DNA of 64,000 nucleotides from Ochotona curzoniae (Eukaryota > Chordata > Mammalia > Lagomorpha > Ochotonidae): the NCBI RefSeq assembly GCF_017591425.1, contig NW_024465885.1:33674501-33738500 (forward strand), read 5' to 3'. Shown here piece after piece: positions 35,312-45,749 of this stretch. The notes beneath the pieces were generated by a model. It was given only the letters and a program-made list of their open reading frames with translations, had not been told where the DNA came from and searched no databases. Within the stretch, counting starts at the first letter, position 1. Each line of letters begins with the position of its first letter. The translations under genes and the position numbers were made by a program.

Positions 35312-35402
35312 GAAATGGAATAGCTGCAACTTGAGCTGACAAACATGTGAGATGCTGGCCCAACAGCCGAGATTAGATTGCTGAACCACCACATGGACCA
35401 TT
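35312..35402 (-). mobile_element. Older CSINE, second part
   Basis: Continues the interrupted minus-strand element: 'tagctgcaacttgagctgac', 'gatgctggcccaac', to the rc head. Confidence 0.75.
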
Positions 35403-35499
35403 AAATAATATGTCTGTTAAATTTCTTATTTCACTAAATATTTTGAGAAATTACTTTTATGTATCAATAATTTACTCGTTCTCACTGTTTTGATTTTTT

Positions 35500-35817
35500 T
35501 TAATTGTTTTTAATTGGAAAGTCAGATTTACAGCGAGAAGGAGATGCATAGATAAATATCTTTACTCTGCTGGTTCAACCTCCAAGTGGCCGCAAAGGCC
35601 AGAACTGAAGCGAACTGAAACCAGGAACCAGGAGCTTCTTCTGGGTCTCCCATGCGGGGCCAAGGTCCCAGGACTTTGAATCATTCTCTACTGCTTTTCC
35701 AGGCCATAAGCAGGGAGATGGAAAGGAAGTGGAGCAGCCTGGATAGAAATAACATTCATATCGGATGCTGGCACATGCAAGGTGAGGATTCTAGCCTCTA
35801 GGCTACCACGCTAGGCC
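35500..35817 (-). mobile_element. CSINE, minus strand
   Basis: From ttttaattggaaagtcagatttac through the purine tract, 'ctgggtctcccatgcgggg', 'ccaggccataagcagggagatgg' to the head 'ccacgctaggccctc'. Confidence 0.88.
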
Positions 35818-36104
35818 CTCATTATCACTTTCATAAGATTCTTGATTTTAGAAACTGTAGCACAATTTCTCTATTTAACAATTGCGGGAAATTTGGATAG
35901 TCTTCCATTTGATTTTGCGATATATAGCATTCTTGTACATGTATTCCATGCGTGTGTTTGAGTTTTGGTTGCATACCTAGCAATGAAACATCATAGAGTT
36001 TGTACATTTTTACTTTCATTAACTGGCAAGCAGCAATTTTCAAAAAGACAGAGTCAACTTGTGTTCTTATAAAACACTTTAGCTGCTGATGTAGTTCTTC
36101 ATGG

Positions 36105-36435
36105 GAGCTGGTACTGTGGTACAGTGTATGGACTAAGTTTCTGCTTGCACTATCTGCTACATCCTGTATCAGAACATGAGTTTGAAATCCTTTGTCTTTG
36201 CATCATATCTAGCTTTCTGCTGCTGAATTCCTGGAGGCAGCATAGGGTGCTGCAAGTAGGTAAGCCCCTGGTGCCTGCAGCAAAGACCAGCCTGGATTCA
36301 GGCTGACCTAACCTTGGTTGTGAAAGACAATTGAGGGTGAATTGGCTAACAGAAAATTTCTCTTTTCTTCTTTTGTCTCTTCTTTTCCTCCTCTCTACTT
36401 CTCTACTCCTTCTGCTCCTTCTCTCTCTCTCTTTT
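36105..36435 (+). mobile_element. Old CSINE, plus strand
   Basis: Diverged head 'agctggtactgtggtacagtg', middle 'gaattcctggaggcagcataggg' and a long pyrimidine-rich tract (36,360-36,435). Confidence 0.55.
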
Positions 36436-36542
36436 TTAAAGTGAATTCATTTAATAAAGGATTTCTTTTAAAGTTCTTAATAGACTCAATAGGTCTTGAA
36501 TTTGTACTTTTGATTGTTTCTTTTACTTTTGAGTAGAAGAAA

Positions 36543-36985
36543 TGTTTAAAGATTTTATTTTAGTTTGGCAGTCAGAGTTAAAGCGTGAGAGAGGGAAAGA
36601 GAGAGAAGAGAAGAGAAGAGAAGAGAAGAGAAGAGAAGAGAAGAGAAGAGAAGAGAAGAGAAGAGAAGAGAAGAGAAGAGAAGAGAAGAGAAGAGGAGAG
36701 AAGAGGAGACAGAGAAAGATAGAGAAGAGAGAAAAGAGAAATTTTCCATCTGCTGCAATGCTCCCCCAAATGACCAGGACTGGGACAAGCTGAAACCAGG
36801 AGCCTGGAGCCACATGAGGATCCTTCAGGTGGTGATCAGGTACCTAAGCAGTGGAGTCATATTCTGTTGCTTTCCTAAGTCCATCAGCTAGGACCTAGAT
36901 GAGACATGGTGTGATTAGGACTCAGATCAGCACTCAGGTGAGTTGGTGGCACTGCAGACATTAGTTTCACCCTACGGGCCATAGC
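36543..36985 (-). mobile_element. CSINE with an expanded AGAAG microsatellite, minus strand
   Basis: Starts at the rc tail (gtttaaagattttatttt) and ends at the head near 36,985. The purine tract that is 15-25 bp in other copies is here about 110 bp of pentanucleotide repeat (36,604-36,713), which explains why this copy is longer. Confidence 0.8.
36604..36713 (+). repeat. (AGAAG)n pentanucleotide microsatellite
   Basis: About 19-20 near-perfect 5-bp units with one interruption toward the right end (gaggagagaagaggag). It produces open frames in all phases, none genuine. Confidence 0.97.
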
Positions 36986-36989
36986 ATTG

Positions 36990-38480
36990 GTTCTAAGAGA
37001 TTCAAAAATTTAGTGTAGATCACATTGCCATTTTATTTCAAAAATAGTATTTTTCTGGCTCCTTTAAATATTCTTAACCTACCTAGTGTTGGAAGAGTAT
37101 TCTTGCATAACTGGGTCCCATACATTCTCTTTTTTGCTCGCATTTTAATCCAAAATCCACTACATTATTTTGCAGAGCAGATTGGGAATAGAAATCATGA
37201 AATCTGATTTCCTGTGTGAACAGTATTGGTCCTCATGGGGGTTTGTTTCCAAGACTTCTAATGCATATTATATATTTGAATCCTCAGGTGCCTTCTATGC
37301 ATTGGCATAGAAATATTTTCATGTTATCTGAGTAACAACTTAACAACTGTACTATATATATTTAATATTTTTTCCTATTTTGGTTGTCACTATTATTCTT
37401 CATTTTATTCCTCTTTTGACCCAATACAGAGCTTATTTTTAAATTTTTATTCTGAACTAGTTAATTTCATATATATTTAAATTTCTTCATGCTAAAATCA
37501 GAGATTTTGCCACAACTTCTTGATGTAATACAGAATTGGGGCAATAATTTCCTACTTGAAGATCGACAAATGACTTTGCATTACTATTAATTGTTCAATT
37601 TTATTATAATTTTATCTACAGTGATTTTTTCACCTCATACTTGTCTTAAGATTTTTATGATCATTTTTTAAAATCAATATCTCTAGGAACCAGAGATCAA
37701 AATTCAGTCTGAGCTTTCAGAAGGTGGAGGGAAAAGAATTGTTTTGTTATTAAAAACAAAATCTGAGAAAAAGCAAAGTTAGCAACCATTAAGACTGTAT
37801 TTTGAAACATAGGCATAATTAATGTTCAATTAACTTTCAGAAATTCAAAACTGTCTAACCAACGAAGACAAAAGCATTCTGAAGCATTTTCTAATTTTAT
37901 CTTACATATAATTTCTTATTCTTGATACATCTGCAGGTTCTCGAGACAGTTTATTACTTTTCCTTATTTAAATTATCCTTTTAACACTGGATATGAAATG
38001 AATTATTCATGTTCAATGAAGCCTTTGCATTTCTGCTTAGCAAGCCCATAGTGATTTCAAACATAACTATTTTCATATTTCCCTAAGTTAATTCATTATC
38101 CTATCTTCTTCACAGAATACCTTAAATGTGTAGGTTTTTGTGCCTTGATAATAAGTAATACAATGCTCTACTTAAGTATTTCTAGTTATATTTCTAAATA
38201 TATTCATGGGAATTACAAAAATTCACAACCCAAAATAGAAGAAACAAAATGTTCCTCGTAATACTTGATGGGGTATTGGTAATGGGAGAGACATAATTTA
38301 ATAATGGGAAAATGGTTCCTCACATGTTTGAGTTTAGCTATTTTAAGCAATGAACTAAATGGACTTTTTAACATAAAAATCTGAGGGTAAACCAAGGAAT
38401 GGTTGCAATAGTTTTAACATCTCACACAGAAAATTACAAATAAATTTCATGATGGCTTTTACAACATATTGAAATAAAAA
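36990..38480. other. AT-rich single-copy sequence
   Basis: About 1.5 kb without recognised repeats or ORFs above 61 codons. Confidence 0.5.
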
Positions 38481-38487
38481 TTATCCA

Positions 38488-38815
38488 GGGACCAGCACGG
38501 TAGCCTTATGGCTCAAGTCCTTACCTTGAACATGTCGGGATTCCATATGTGTGCTGGTTCTAATCTCGAATCCCAGCAAACCCACTTTCCATCCGGTTTC
38601 CTGCTTTTCACCTGGGAAAGCAGTCAAGTACAGTCTAAAGTCTTAGGATCCCACATACATGGGAAACCTGAAAGAGGCTCTTGGCTCCTGGCTTCAGATT
38701 GGCTCAGTTCCAGCCATGTGGCCACTTGGGGATTGAATCATCAGATGAAAGATCTTTCTGTCTCTCCTCCTTTCTGTGTATCTGACATTGTAATAAAAAT
38801 AAATCTTTAAAAACA
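38488..38815 (+). mobile_element. CSINE, plus strand
   Basis: Head gggaccagcacggtagcc, 'gtgctggttctaatctcgaatcc', tail taataaaaataaatcttt. Short TSD ttatcca at 38,481-38,487 and 38,816-38,822. There is a small duplication around the B box (tctaatctcgaatccc). Confidence 0.9.
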
Positions 38816-38949
38816 TTATCCAGTGTTCATAGCAGTATCTTAGATTAAAGTGCAGAAATTCAGAGTTATCTCAAGTACTAATTAAATATTTTAACTCTGG
38901 TTCATGACTATACCAATGGTCTCTTTTTGAAACTTAGAGAAAAAATAAT

Positions 38950-39110
38950 TATTTCCTATCCTACACTTTTGTGGGCATAGAGATTCCTGCCCACCACCTC
39001 CCTTTTATCCCTTTCCTCTGCCCCTCTGCACTAGTTTCCTTCATTTTATTACAATAGTCAATTATCACTTTTACTCAGTGGGCATCTACAATAAAATGAA
39101 TTAAAATTTA
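38950..39110 (-). mobile_element. L1 3'-UTR fragment, minus strand
   Basis: 'gcccaccacctccc…ttgccctctgcactagtttccttcattttattacaatagtc' corresponds to the pyrimidine-rich section of the copies at 11,850 and 45,360 (ctaatttccctcatgttattacaatac). Confidence 0.55.
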
Positions 39111-39309
39111 AATGAAAGTAAGGAATACATAAGTATGTAAATATATACATACTTCTACATACATGCATAAATGTTAGGTAAAAACATGTTATATCTTTGG
39201 ATTTTTTCTTCTTTATCACAAATTAAGAATGGCAATAGTATAAAAATATCCAAAAGCAAAACATTAATATGTCATTGAAAGTGAAAAAAAATTATGTTGG
39301 CCTTTTTTG

Positions 39310-41420
39310 TAGCATCAAAATTTATTAATGCGGGACAATGGTTTATGACATAAAAATTATTTGATTTATGACATCAAAATGTATTATGACTATAATATTT
39401 TATTTATGATATCACATTCTGATCAATTGTGACATCATTATACTAGTTTATGACATCAGAATGGGAATTATCACAGATCAGTTGATTATGATATCATGAC
39501 GTTTTGATCACAATAGAATGAAGGTTTGTGACTATGATTTCATGGTTATAGATTGATGAAGTCTCTCTGTGTTGCATAACTTCACAACTGATTATGAAAT
39601 CACAATATTAGTTTGTGATATAATGTTATCATGATTTGTTACATATTGACATATAATGGCATCACAAGGTTTTTATGACAAAACAGCTGTGGTTTATCGC
39701 ACCAAACTTACTGCAATAGTATGACAATCAATTTGTATATCAAAATCATAAATTCAGAATTGATTTTGAAGACACAATGGTTGATACATCACAATCACTT
39801 ATAATGTTAAAATCGTAGGCTTATGAAACAAAAACAGAATATGACAGTATAAAAGTAGGCTTTAGATCTGGTGGTTTATTGTAAGAACCAAATGTAATAT
39901 GACATCAAAATATGTTTATGATATTACAATGGTGTTTTATGACATCAAAATTAATTATGACATTATTAATTATGGCATTAAATGATATGGCAATGATGTC
40001 AAAATGGATTATAGGAGCTCACAATTGATCACTTCATCTCAATAGTAGGATTAAGGTATCAGGATAAAATATCAGGATGGCAGTTGATCACATAACAAAT
40101 GATTTGGGCATCATAAAAGTTTTATTTCAATGAAGTGTTTATAACATCAAAATTTATGATGATGATACAATTCTGGTTTGTGAAATCACAATTGATTATC
40201 ATATCACAAGGTTTATTATAGGTTTATTATGCAAGAATTATGGTTAATTACTTTTTAATTCACTGTGACATCGCAACGACTTTTGGCAATACAATGGAAG
40301 TTTTGGCATCAGAGTTGATTATGACATAAAGTAGGCTTATGGTATCAGAATGGTGGTTTAGCAGAAAAATACTTTCCCAATATTTTTGTGATTATACAAT
40401 TGTGCTTTGTGATGTCAAATTTAGTGAGGATAGTATAATGGATGGTTTATGATGTCACAATTGATTATCACCACAATGATGATTTCAATATGCTAGTTGA
40501 GTATGACACTGCAATGATTTTTCTCACAGTTAAATTGTTGCGTTTGATGTTAACATTATGATGATGTTATGAGAATTTTGACATCACAGTTGACTATGAC
40601 AGAACATGTTATATTTGTGATATAGGAATAGTACTTTATTACATACAAAAAATTACCTCAATAGTTTTCATGATACTAAGACCTTGGTTTATGACATCAG
40701 TCCTGATATGCCTTCATGGTGATTGGTTTCTGCCATTACAATTGATCATGAAAGAATCATGGCATGGCTTTTTATATAAATTTTTAATGATAGCAAAATA
40801 GATGATATTATTATACATAATTTATCACAAAGTAACAGATTATGATATCATGAAACTTTTTAAAAATTACCTCAGTGGCTTGTGATATCAAAATTCTTTG
40901 TGACAGCATAACAGTTGGTTTATCACCACACAATTGACTATAAAAGCAAAATGGCAGTTTTAGAGTGTTTCAGTAGACTTTGTGACTACACAATTGATTA
41001 TGAAGTCACAATAGTAGGTTTACAATCTCAGAGTCTTTGTTTAATACCTGGCAATTGACTACGAACTCTTAAAGACTTTTGAATGTACAATACAGCTTAT
41101 TGTTATCAAAATTGATTTTGATGACATGATGCTTGGTTTAAAACATCATATTTGATTATGACAACAGTATATTTATGAGATCAGAATCATATCATATAGA
41201 AATTGAGTATGATTAAATTGTTTTAAATATGATGATGTTTTTGACATCAGAATTATGGTCTATGGTATAACAATCGATTATGTAGTATAATTTTGTGATA
41301 AGATAATAATTATTTTAATGTCAAAATCCATTAAAAGAATACAGTACGTATTATGACTTTACAATTAGTTATGTCAGTCCCATGTCAGCTTACCATATCA
41401 GAATGGTGATTTATCACACA
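39310..41420. repeat. 2.1-kb degenerate AT-rich tandem array with TGACATCA theme
   Basis: Endless variation on 'ggtttatgacatcacaattgattatgacatcacaatagt', a unit of roughly 35-45 bp, with no fixed register. The octamer TGACATCA occurs eight times on the plus strand (39,369; 39,430; 39,451; 39,900; 39,940; 40,579; 40,692; 41,242) and its reverse complement TGATGTCA three times (39,994; 40,410; 40,450). CAATTGATTATGA-like pieces are interspersed. No ORF of note. No similarity to SINE, L1 or LTR sequence in the window. Confidence 0.85.
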
Positions 41421-41424
41421 TAAA

Positions 41425-42695
41425 TGTATTGTACCTTATATTACAGTGATGTATATTGCGTTATATGGTTAACAGAAAATGTTAAATTTGAGATGGCCAT
41501 AATTTGTAGATGTTGACAACCCATTTATATGAAAAGCTCCAATTTTTCTCAACTTAGTTTTCAAACATTTATTTTCTATCTGCAGAATTTCTTTAACATT
41601 CTTCATAGCCAATCTAACACAAAAGCATTATTCTTATAATAGTCAAGTGATAATTAACATTCAAAGCATAACACTACCATGGCAAACTATTGTATTTTAT
41701 AAGCGTATTGTTACACCTACTGTATCATATTCGTTGTATTTGGTGTAACAATAGTAATGAAGTTGCTTAAGATATGGTAATTAGTGGTGTTTTTACATAT
41801 TTGCACAATCTTTTATGGTGAAGTCTTCAACTTCAAAAACATGCTAAATTTATTCAGGGTTGAAAGCTATGGTTTTTAATTATTTTGAAGTTTAAACTTA
41901 ACATCTGTTTATACCAGCATATTCTTAGATATTAAAGCAGCACCTTCAATTTGAAGATAAATTGTTTAAATATGATTTTCTATATTGCAGAAATATGAGT
42001 TGTCTTATAAAGCAAATTGATGAGACTAGCAAACTCTGCACCTGAGAGGATCCAGACAGATGAGTGAAGAATGACAATTAAAAAGAAACATGAGGAGTGA
42101 ATAAAAACAGTTTTCTAATATAATGCAATATACATCAATTGAAAGAAAATTATCTGACCCAATTTACTCACTCTTAACGTTTTTACTTAATTTATTAATT
42201 TGTGATCAAAGATTTCTGCTTTGTATTTTATAAATTATAAAACTAGTGATCAGAGCATTCTTATTACTTATCTAAGGTTATAGTAGTACATTTTCCTAAC
42301 TTTTTTATGTTTTAATAGTTTTATTTAAATTCCTCAACTGAAAGATTTGGGTGCTACATATTTAATTCAACTTAATACAAGCATTTTGCTCTAAGTCATG
42401 TGATGCACTGCGGATAATGTGTGCAGTATTACACCATTTAATACCTCAACTTTAAGCGTATGTGTAGTGATTTGCGTATGGCATTGAGAGGCTACAAAGT
42501 TCTCTTTAACAATCTTTTGTGCTTTACAAGCATATATATACACATAGGCAAAACTACAAAATAACACTAAATTTAAAAAATATGTTCCAAAATCAGTAAC
42601 AGATACAGAAAAGAAAAAGAATTCTTGATAAAACCCATAGTAAAAATAAATGCAAAAATGTTCAAGCAAAATATTATCTAATAGTCCAAAATCAA
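41425..42695. other. AT-rich single-copy sequence
   Basis: A 118-codon minus-strand ORF (42,391-42,747) crosses into L1 sequence and is not gene-like. A hairpin-free AT stretch otherwise. Confidence 0.45.
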
Positions 42696-42699
42696 AACA

Positions 42700-42802
42700 G
42701 AAAAAAGGTTTCACCCCAACAAAACAGGATTTATTGATGACATACAAGGATTGTTCAACAACTGCAAATTACTGTGATACATCACATTAGCAAATTATTT
42801 CA
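42700..42802 (+). mobile_element. L1 ORF2 fragment, part 1
   Basis: Translates approximately as TGFIDDIQGLFNNCKLL, the RT block corresponding to TGFIPGMQGWFN in intact L1. Stop codons occur within it. Continues after the SINE at 43,144. Confidence 0.8.
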
Positions 42803-43135
42803 GATCCATTGCAATGGCTCAATGACTAAATGACTAAATCTTCACCATGCAATTTCCAGGATCCCATACAGATGTGGGTTCATGTTGTGGCTTCTACACT
42901 TTCCATCCAGGTCCTTGCTTATGGCCTGGGAAAGCTATAGAGGATGGGCCAAAGCACTGGGACATGGCACCTGTGTAAGAGACTTAGAAGAAGCTCCTGG
43001 CTTCAGAGCAGCTAGTTCTGGCTGTTGTAGCCTTTTTGTGGAGTGACCACAGGATGAAAGATCTTGTTCTCTCCTCTCTGTAAATCTAAACTTCCTTTCC
43101 AATAAACATAAATAAATATGTGGTTTTAAAAGTGG
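42803..43135 (+). mobile_element. CSINE inserted within L1 ORF2
   Basis: Decayed head 'gcaatggctcaatgac', 'gcctgggaaagctatagagg', tail 'aataaacataaataaatatg'. TSD TTATTTCA at 42,795-42,802 and 43,136-43,143. Confidence 0.85.
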
Positions 43136-44280
43136 TTATTTCAATAGGTGCTGAAAAAATGTTTGACTAACTACAACATCCTTTCATGATTAAAATAAAG
43201 AAAGAAAGAAACTTAAGTAAATTTGCTATAGAAAGAACATTCCATATTACCACCTATCACAAGCCCACAGTTCACATTATGTGGAATGGGAAAGAGTTGT
43301 AAAAATTTCCACTAAGAGCCAGAAGCAGAGAAAGATGTCCACTTTCACCATTGTTATTTAATGTAATGCTGGAAGTTTTGGCCAGAGTTATTAAATAATA
43401 TAAGGATTCAAAAGGATAGAAATTGAAAAGAGGAAGACAAGGTATCCATTTACAGATGACATGATCTTTTTATATAGAAATATAGAGATCCTTGGGATTC
43501 ATAGGAAAGTTTGGTAACATTTCAGGATATAAAATCACATAAAAATAAGTTGCAGATAAAAATCAATACAAAGACAATGGCATAGATGATAAAGAATTTG
43601 AAAGTCTCATGCACAATAAATACAAATCTAACCAATAATGCAGAAAATCTGTCAATGTGAATTATAAAACATTAAAGAAAGCAATTAAAAATGATGAAAA
43701 ATGGAAAAAAAAAATTCCTTTGTTTGGGAGTTGGAAGAATTAATATCATAAAATTGTTGATACTCCCCAAAACAACTACCAAATTCAATGTGATCCCAAT
43801 CAAAATATAAACAATATTCTTCTGAAGCAGAAATACAAGAGACTCCATACTGCTAAAGTAAAGTTGGAAGGAAGGAAGGAAGGAAGGAAGAAAGGAAAGA
43901 AGGAAAGGAGGGAGGGAGCTGGATGCATCATGATGCTAAATTTCATTACATCCTACAGAAAAGTAATCAAGAGTCTCTTCAATAAATGATGCTGGTAAAA
44001 TTGGATCTCTGTGCACAAAATAGGAAACAAGACCCCTAAAAATTAACTCTAAACGGACTGAAGATCTAAATCTAAAATTTAATATATTCAAACTACTAGA
44101 AGAAAACCAAGGAAACTGTAAAACATTGGCATAGGCAGATATTTTTTTGAATGAGGGAGGGGTGGATGTTTGCAGAAGCACAAATACTTAAAGCAAAAAT
44201 AGGCAAATGCAATACACCAAGCTCAGAAGTTTCTTCAATACTAAGGAAACATTCCAATAGCTTTGAATGGAGTGCCTGGG
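43136..44280 (+). mobile_element. L1 ORF2 fragment, part 2 (RT to C-terminus), broken
   Basis: Resumes with ISIGAEKMFD (intact: ISIDAEKAFD), has a degenerate RT catalytic box FTDDMI (43,449-43,466; the usual residues are FADDMI), and continues through 'aaaattgttgatactcccc' and 'aataaatgatgctggtaaaattgg' to ORF2 C-terminal coding 'aaactactagaagaaaacc'. There are many stops and frameshifts, a GGAA expansion at 43,866 and a deletion near 43,968. Non-functional remnant. Confidence 0.9.
43866..43918 (+). repeat. (GGAA)n microsatellite inside L1 ORF2
   Basis: About six perfect GGAA units then imperfect (AAGG/GGGA). It sits where intact L1 reads aaagctggaggcatc, so it grew from the aagttggaag site. 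Confidence 0.9.
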
Positions 44281-44450
44281 TGTAAACTTCTGTTTTGGTC
44301 AGTCTCAACCCAGTGAATTGAAGAATCTCTCATTTTGAATTTTAAATTACAAATGAAACTTCAAAAATTCAGCAAAATATTAGATCACTGATAGTACAAA
44401 ATTGCCATATAAAAGCTTTTGTCACTAAGTTTGTAAAAATAATATTTATT

Positions 44451-44767
44451 GGGCCCGGCGCGGTGGCGCAAGTGGTTAAAGGTCCTCGCCTTGCACGCCC
44501 GGGATCCCATATGGGCGCAGGTTCTAATCCCGGCAGCCCCGCTTCCCTTCCAGCTCCCTGCCTGTGGCCTGGGAAAGCAGTCGAGGACAGCCCAAAGCTT
44601 TGGGAACCTGCACCCGCGTGGGAGACCCGGAAGAGGCTCCTGGATTCGGATCGGCATAGTATCGGCCCGTTGCGCTCACTTGGGGAGTGAATCATCGGAC
44701 GGAAGATCTTCCTCTCTGTCTCTCCTCTCTCTGTATATCCGCCTTTCCAATGAAAAAATAATAAAAA
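44451..44767 (+). mobile_element. Young full-length CSINE with 16-bp TSD
   Basis: A box TGGCGCAAGTGG (44,464-44,475), B box GGTTCTAATCC (44,520-44,530), well-preserved CpGs. TSD aaaaataatatttatt at 44,435-44,450 and 44,768-44,783, although the A-run makes the left part ambiguous with the tail. Shares gaggacagcc and gggaacctgc with the 56,009 copy. Inserted at the tail of an older minus-strand SINE. Confidence 0.97.
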
Positions 44768-44770
44768 AAA

Positions 44771-45060
44771 AATAATATTTATTGATTCGAAAGGCAGAGA
44801 GAGAGAGATAGACATCTCTTGAAGCAAGCATTTTCTCATATGCCTGTTAGTGCCAGGAACCAGAGGGATCAGGTGGAAGCCAGGAACCAGGATCTCCAAC
44901 CAGATAGCTCTTGAGGATGTCAGCGACTCAGCACTTGGCCAACACCTGCTGTCTTCCAGGCAGCTTCTCAAAATTAGCACATCAGTTGTAGAAGCGGAAT
45001 TGAAACCCTGGCACTCAGTCAGAGTGATGAGGACTTCCCAGTGTCGGGTTATTAATTAGT
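44771..45060 (-). mobile_element. Older CSINE subfamily, minus strand
   Basis: Tail (aataatatttattgattcgaaagg), the GAGAGAG tract, 'ccaggaaccagagggatcaggtgg', 'gcgactcagcacttggcc', 'gcggaattgaaaccctggcactc'. This is closer to the older rabbit-like C repeat form and clearly distinct from the young copies. The bases at 44,771-44,783 also serve as TSD of the inserted SINE. Confidence 0.8.
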
Positions 45061-45085
45061 ATACTACAACACACACACTCTTTCC

Positions 45086-45190
45086 ATTTCTTCCTTCCTT
45101 CCTTCCTTCCTTCCTTCCTTCCTTCCTTCCTTCCTTCCTTCCTTCCTTCCTTCCTTCCTTCTTTCCTTCCTTCCTTCCTTCCTTTTCTTT

Positions 45191-45236
<46 letters not shown>

Positions 45237-45272
45237 TTTCTTCCTTTCTTCCTTTCTTCCTTTCTTTCTTTC
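45086..45272 (+). repeat. (TTCC)n / (TTTC)n compound microsatellite
   Basis: About 185 bp: TTCC units, then TTTC units, then alternating TTCC-TTTC at the right. Pure pyrimidine, so triplex-prone and likely polymorphic and difficult to assemble. Confidence 0.97.
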
Positions 45273-45289
45273 CTAGTTCTTTAAAATTA

Positions 45290-45745
45290 ATTTTTAAATT
45301 AGTTTTTTCTTTAATTTACGGTTTCATAATACATTTCTGTAGACTCCAGCGTTTTCCTTCTCCCTACCCCCACTAATTTCCCTCATGTTATTACAATACT
45401 ATAGTCCTTCACAATCAATTATAAGTTCATCATTTGCTACTTAAGTGTATCCTGACATTGTAGACATGGACAATGAGAGAGTCCCGGCATCCTATTGTCA
45501 AGACACATTCAACAGTTTCATTGGGTGTCTGTCTTTAATTTGTAAGTAGAGTTACACATTGCATCGCATCTTCACATGTGTGTGTGTGATTGTCTCAACT
45601 ACACACTTAATATACATTTGCTTAAATGAAAAGCCATACAACAAAATCAACAACAGAGAGAAAAATAGAAAATTCACAACATGAAGTTAAATAACACGCT
45701 ACTGAATGACCAATGTGTCACTAAAGATGGAGCAACATCTTTAGT
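45290..45745 (-). mobile_element. L1 3'-UTR fragment, minus strand
   Basis: Parallel to 11,810-12,240 block by block: 'ggtttcataatacatttctgtagactcc', 'ccctacccccactaatttccctc', 'ggacaatgagagagtcccggcatcctattgtcaagacac', 'caacagagagaaaaatag', 'gttaaataacacgctact'. The microsatellite on its left replaces the expected A-tail. Confidence 0.7.
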
Positions 45746-45749
45746 CAAA

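Noticed and set aside
36555..36815. ORFs in the AGAAG tract
   Set aside because: Low-complexity peptides from a pentanucleotide repeat, open in all frames.
39310..41420. CRISPR-like array
   Set aside because: Repeats are degenerate with no constant spacer, and the genome is mammalian.
44464..44530. tRNA-gene-like A and B boxes
   Set aside because: They belong to the tRNA-derived head of a SINE; there is no cloverleaf-capable acceptor stem or anticodon arm of a real tRNA.
44369..44980. 203-codon minus-strand ORF
   Set aside because: Runs antisense through the young CSINE and into the older one; the same peptide recurs at 17,496-17,744 and 56,043-56,369, so it is repeat-derived.
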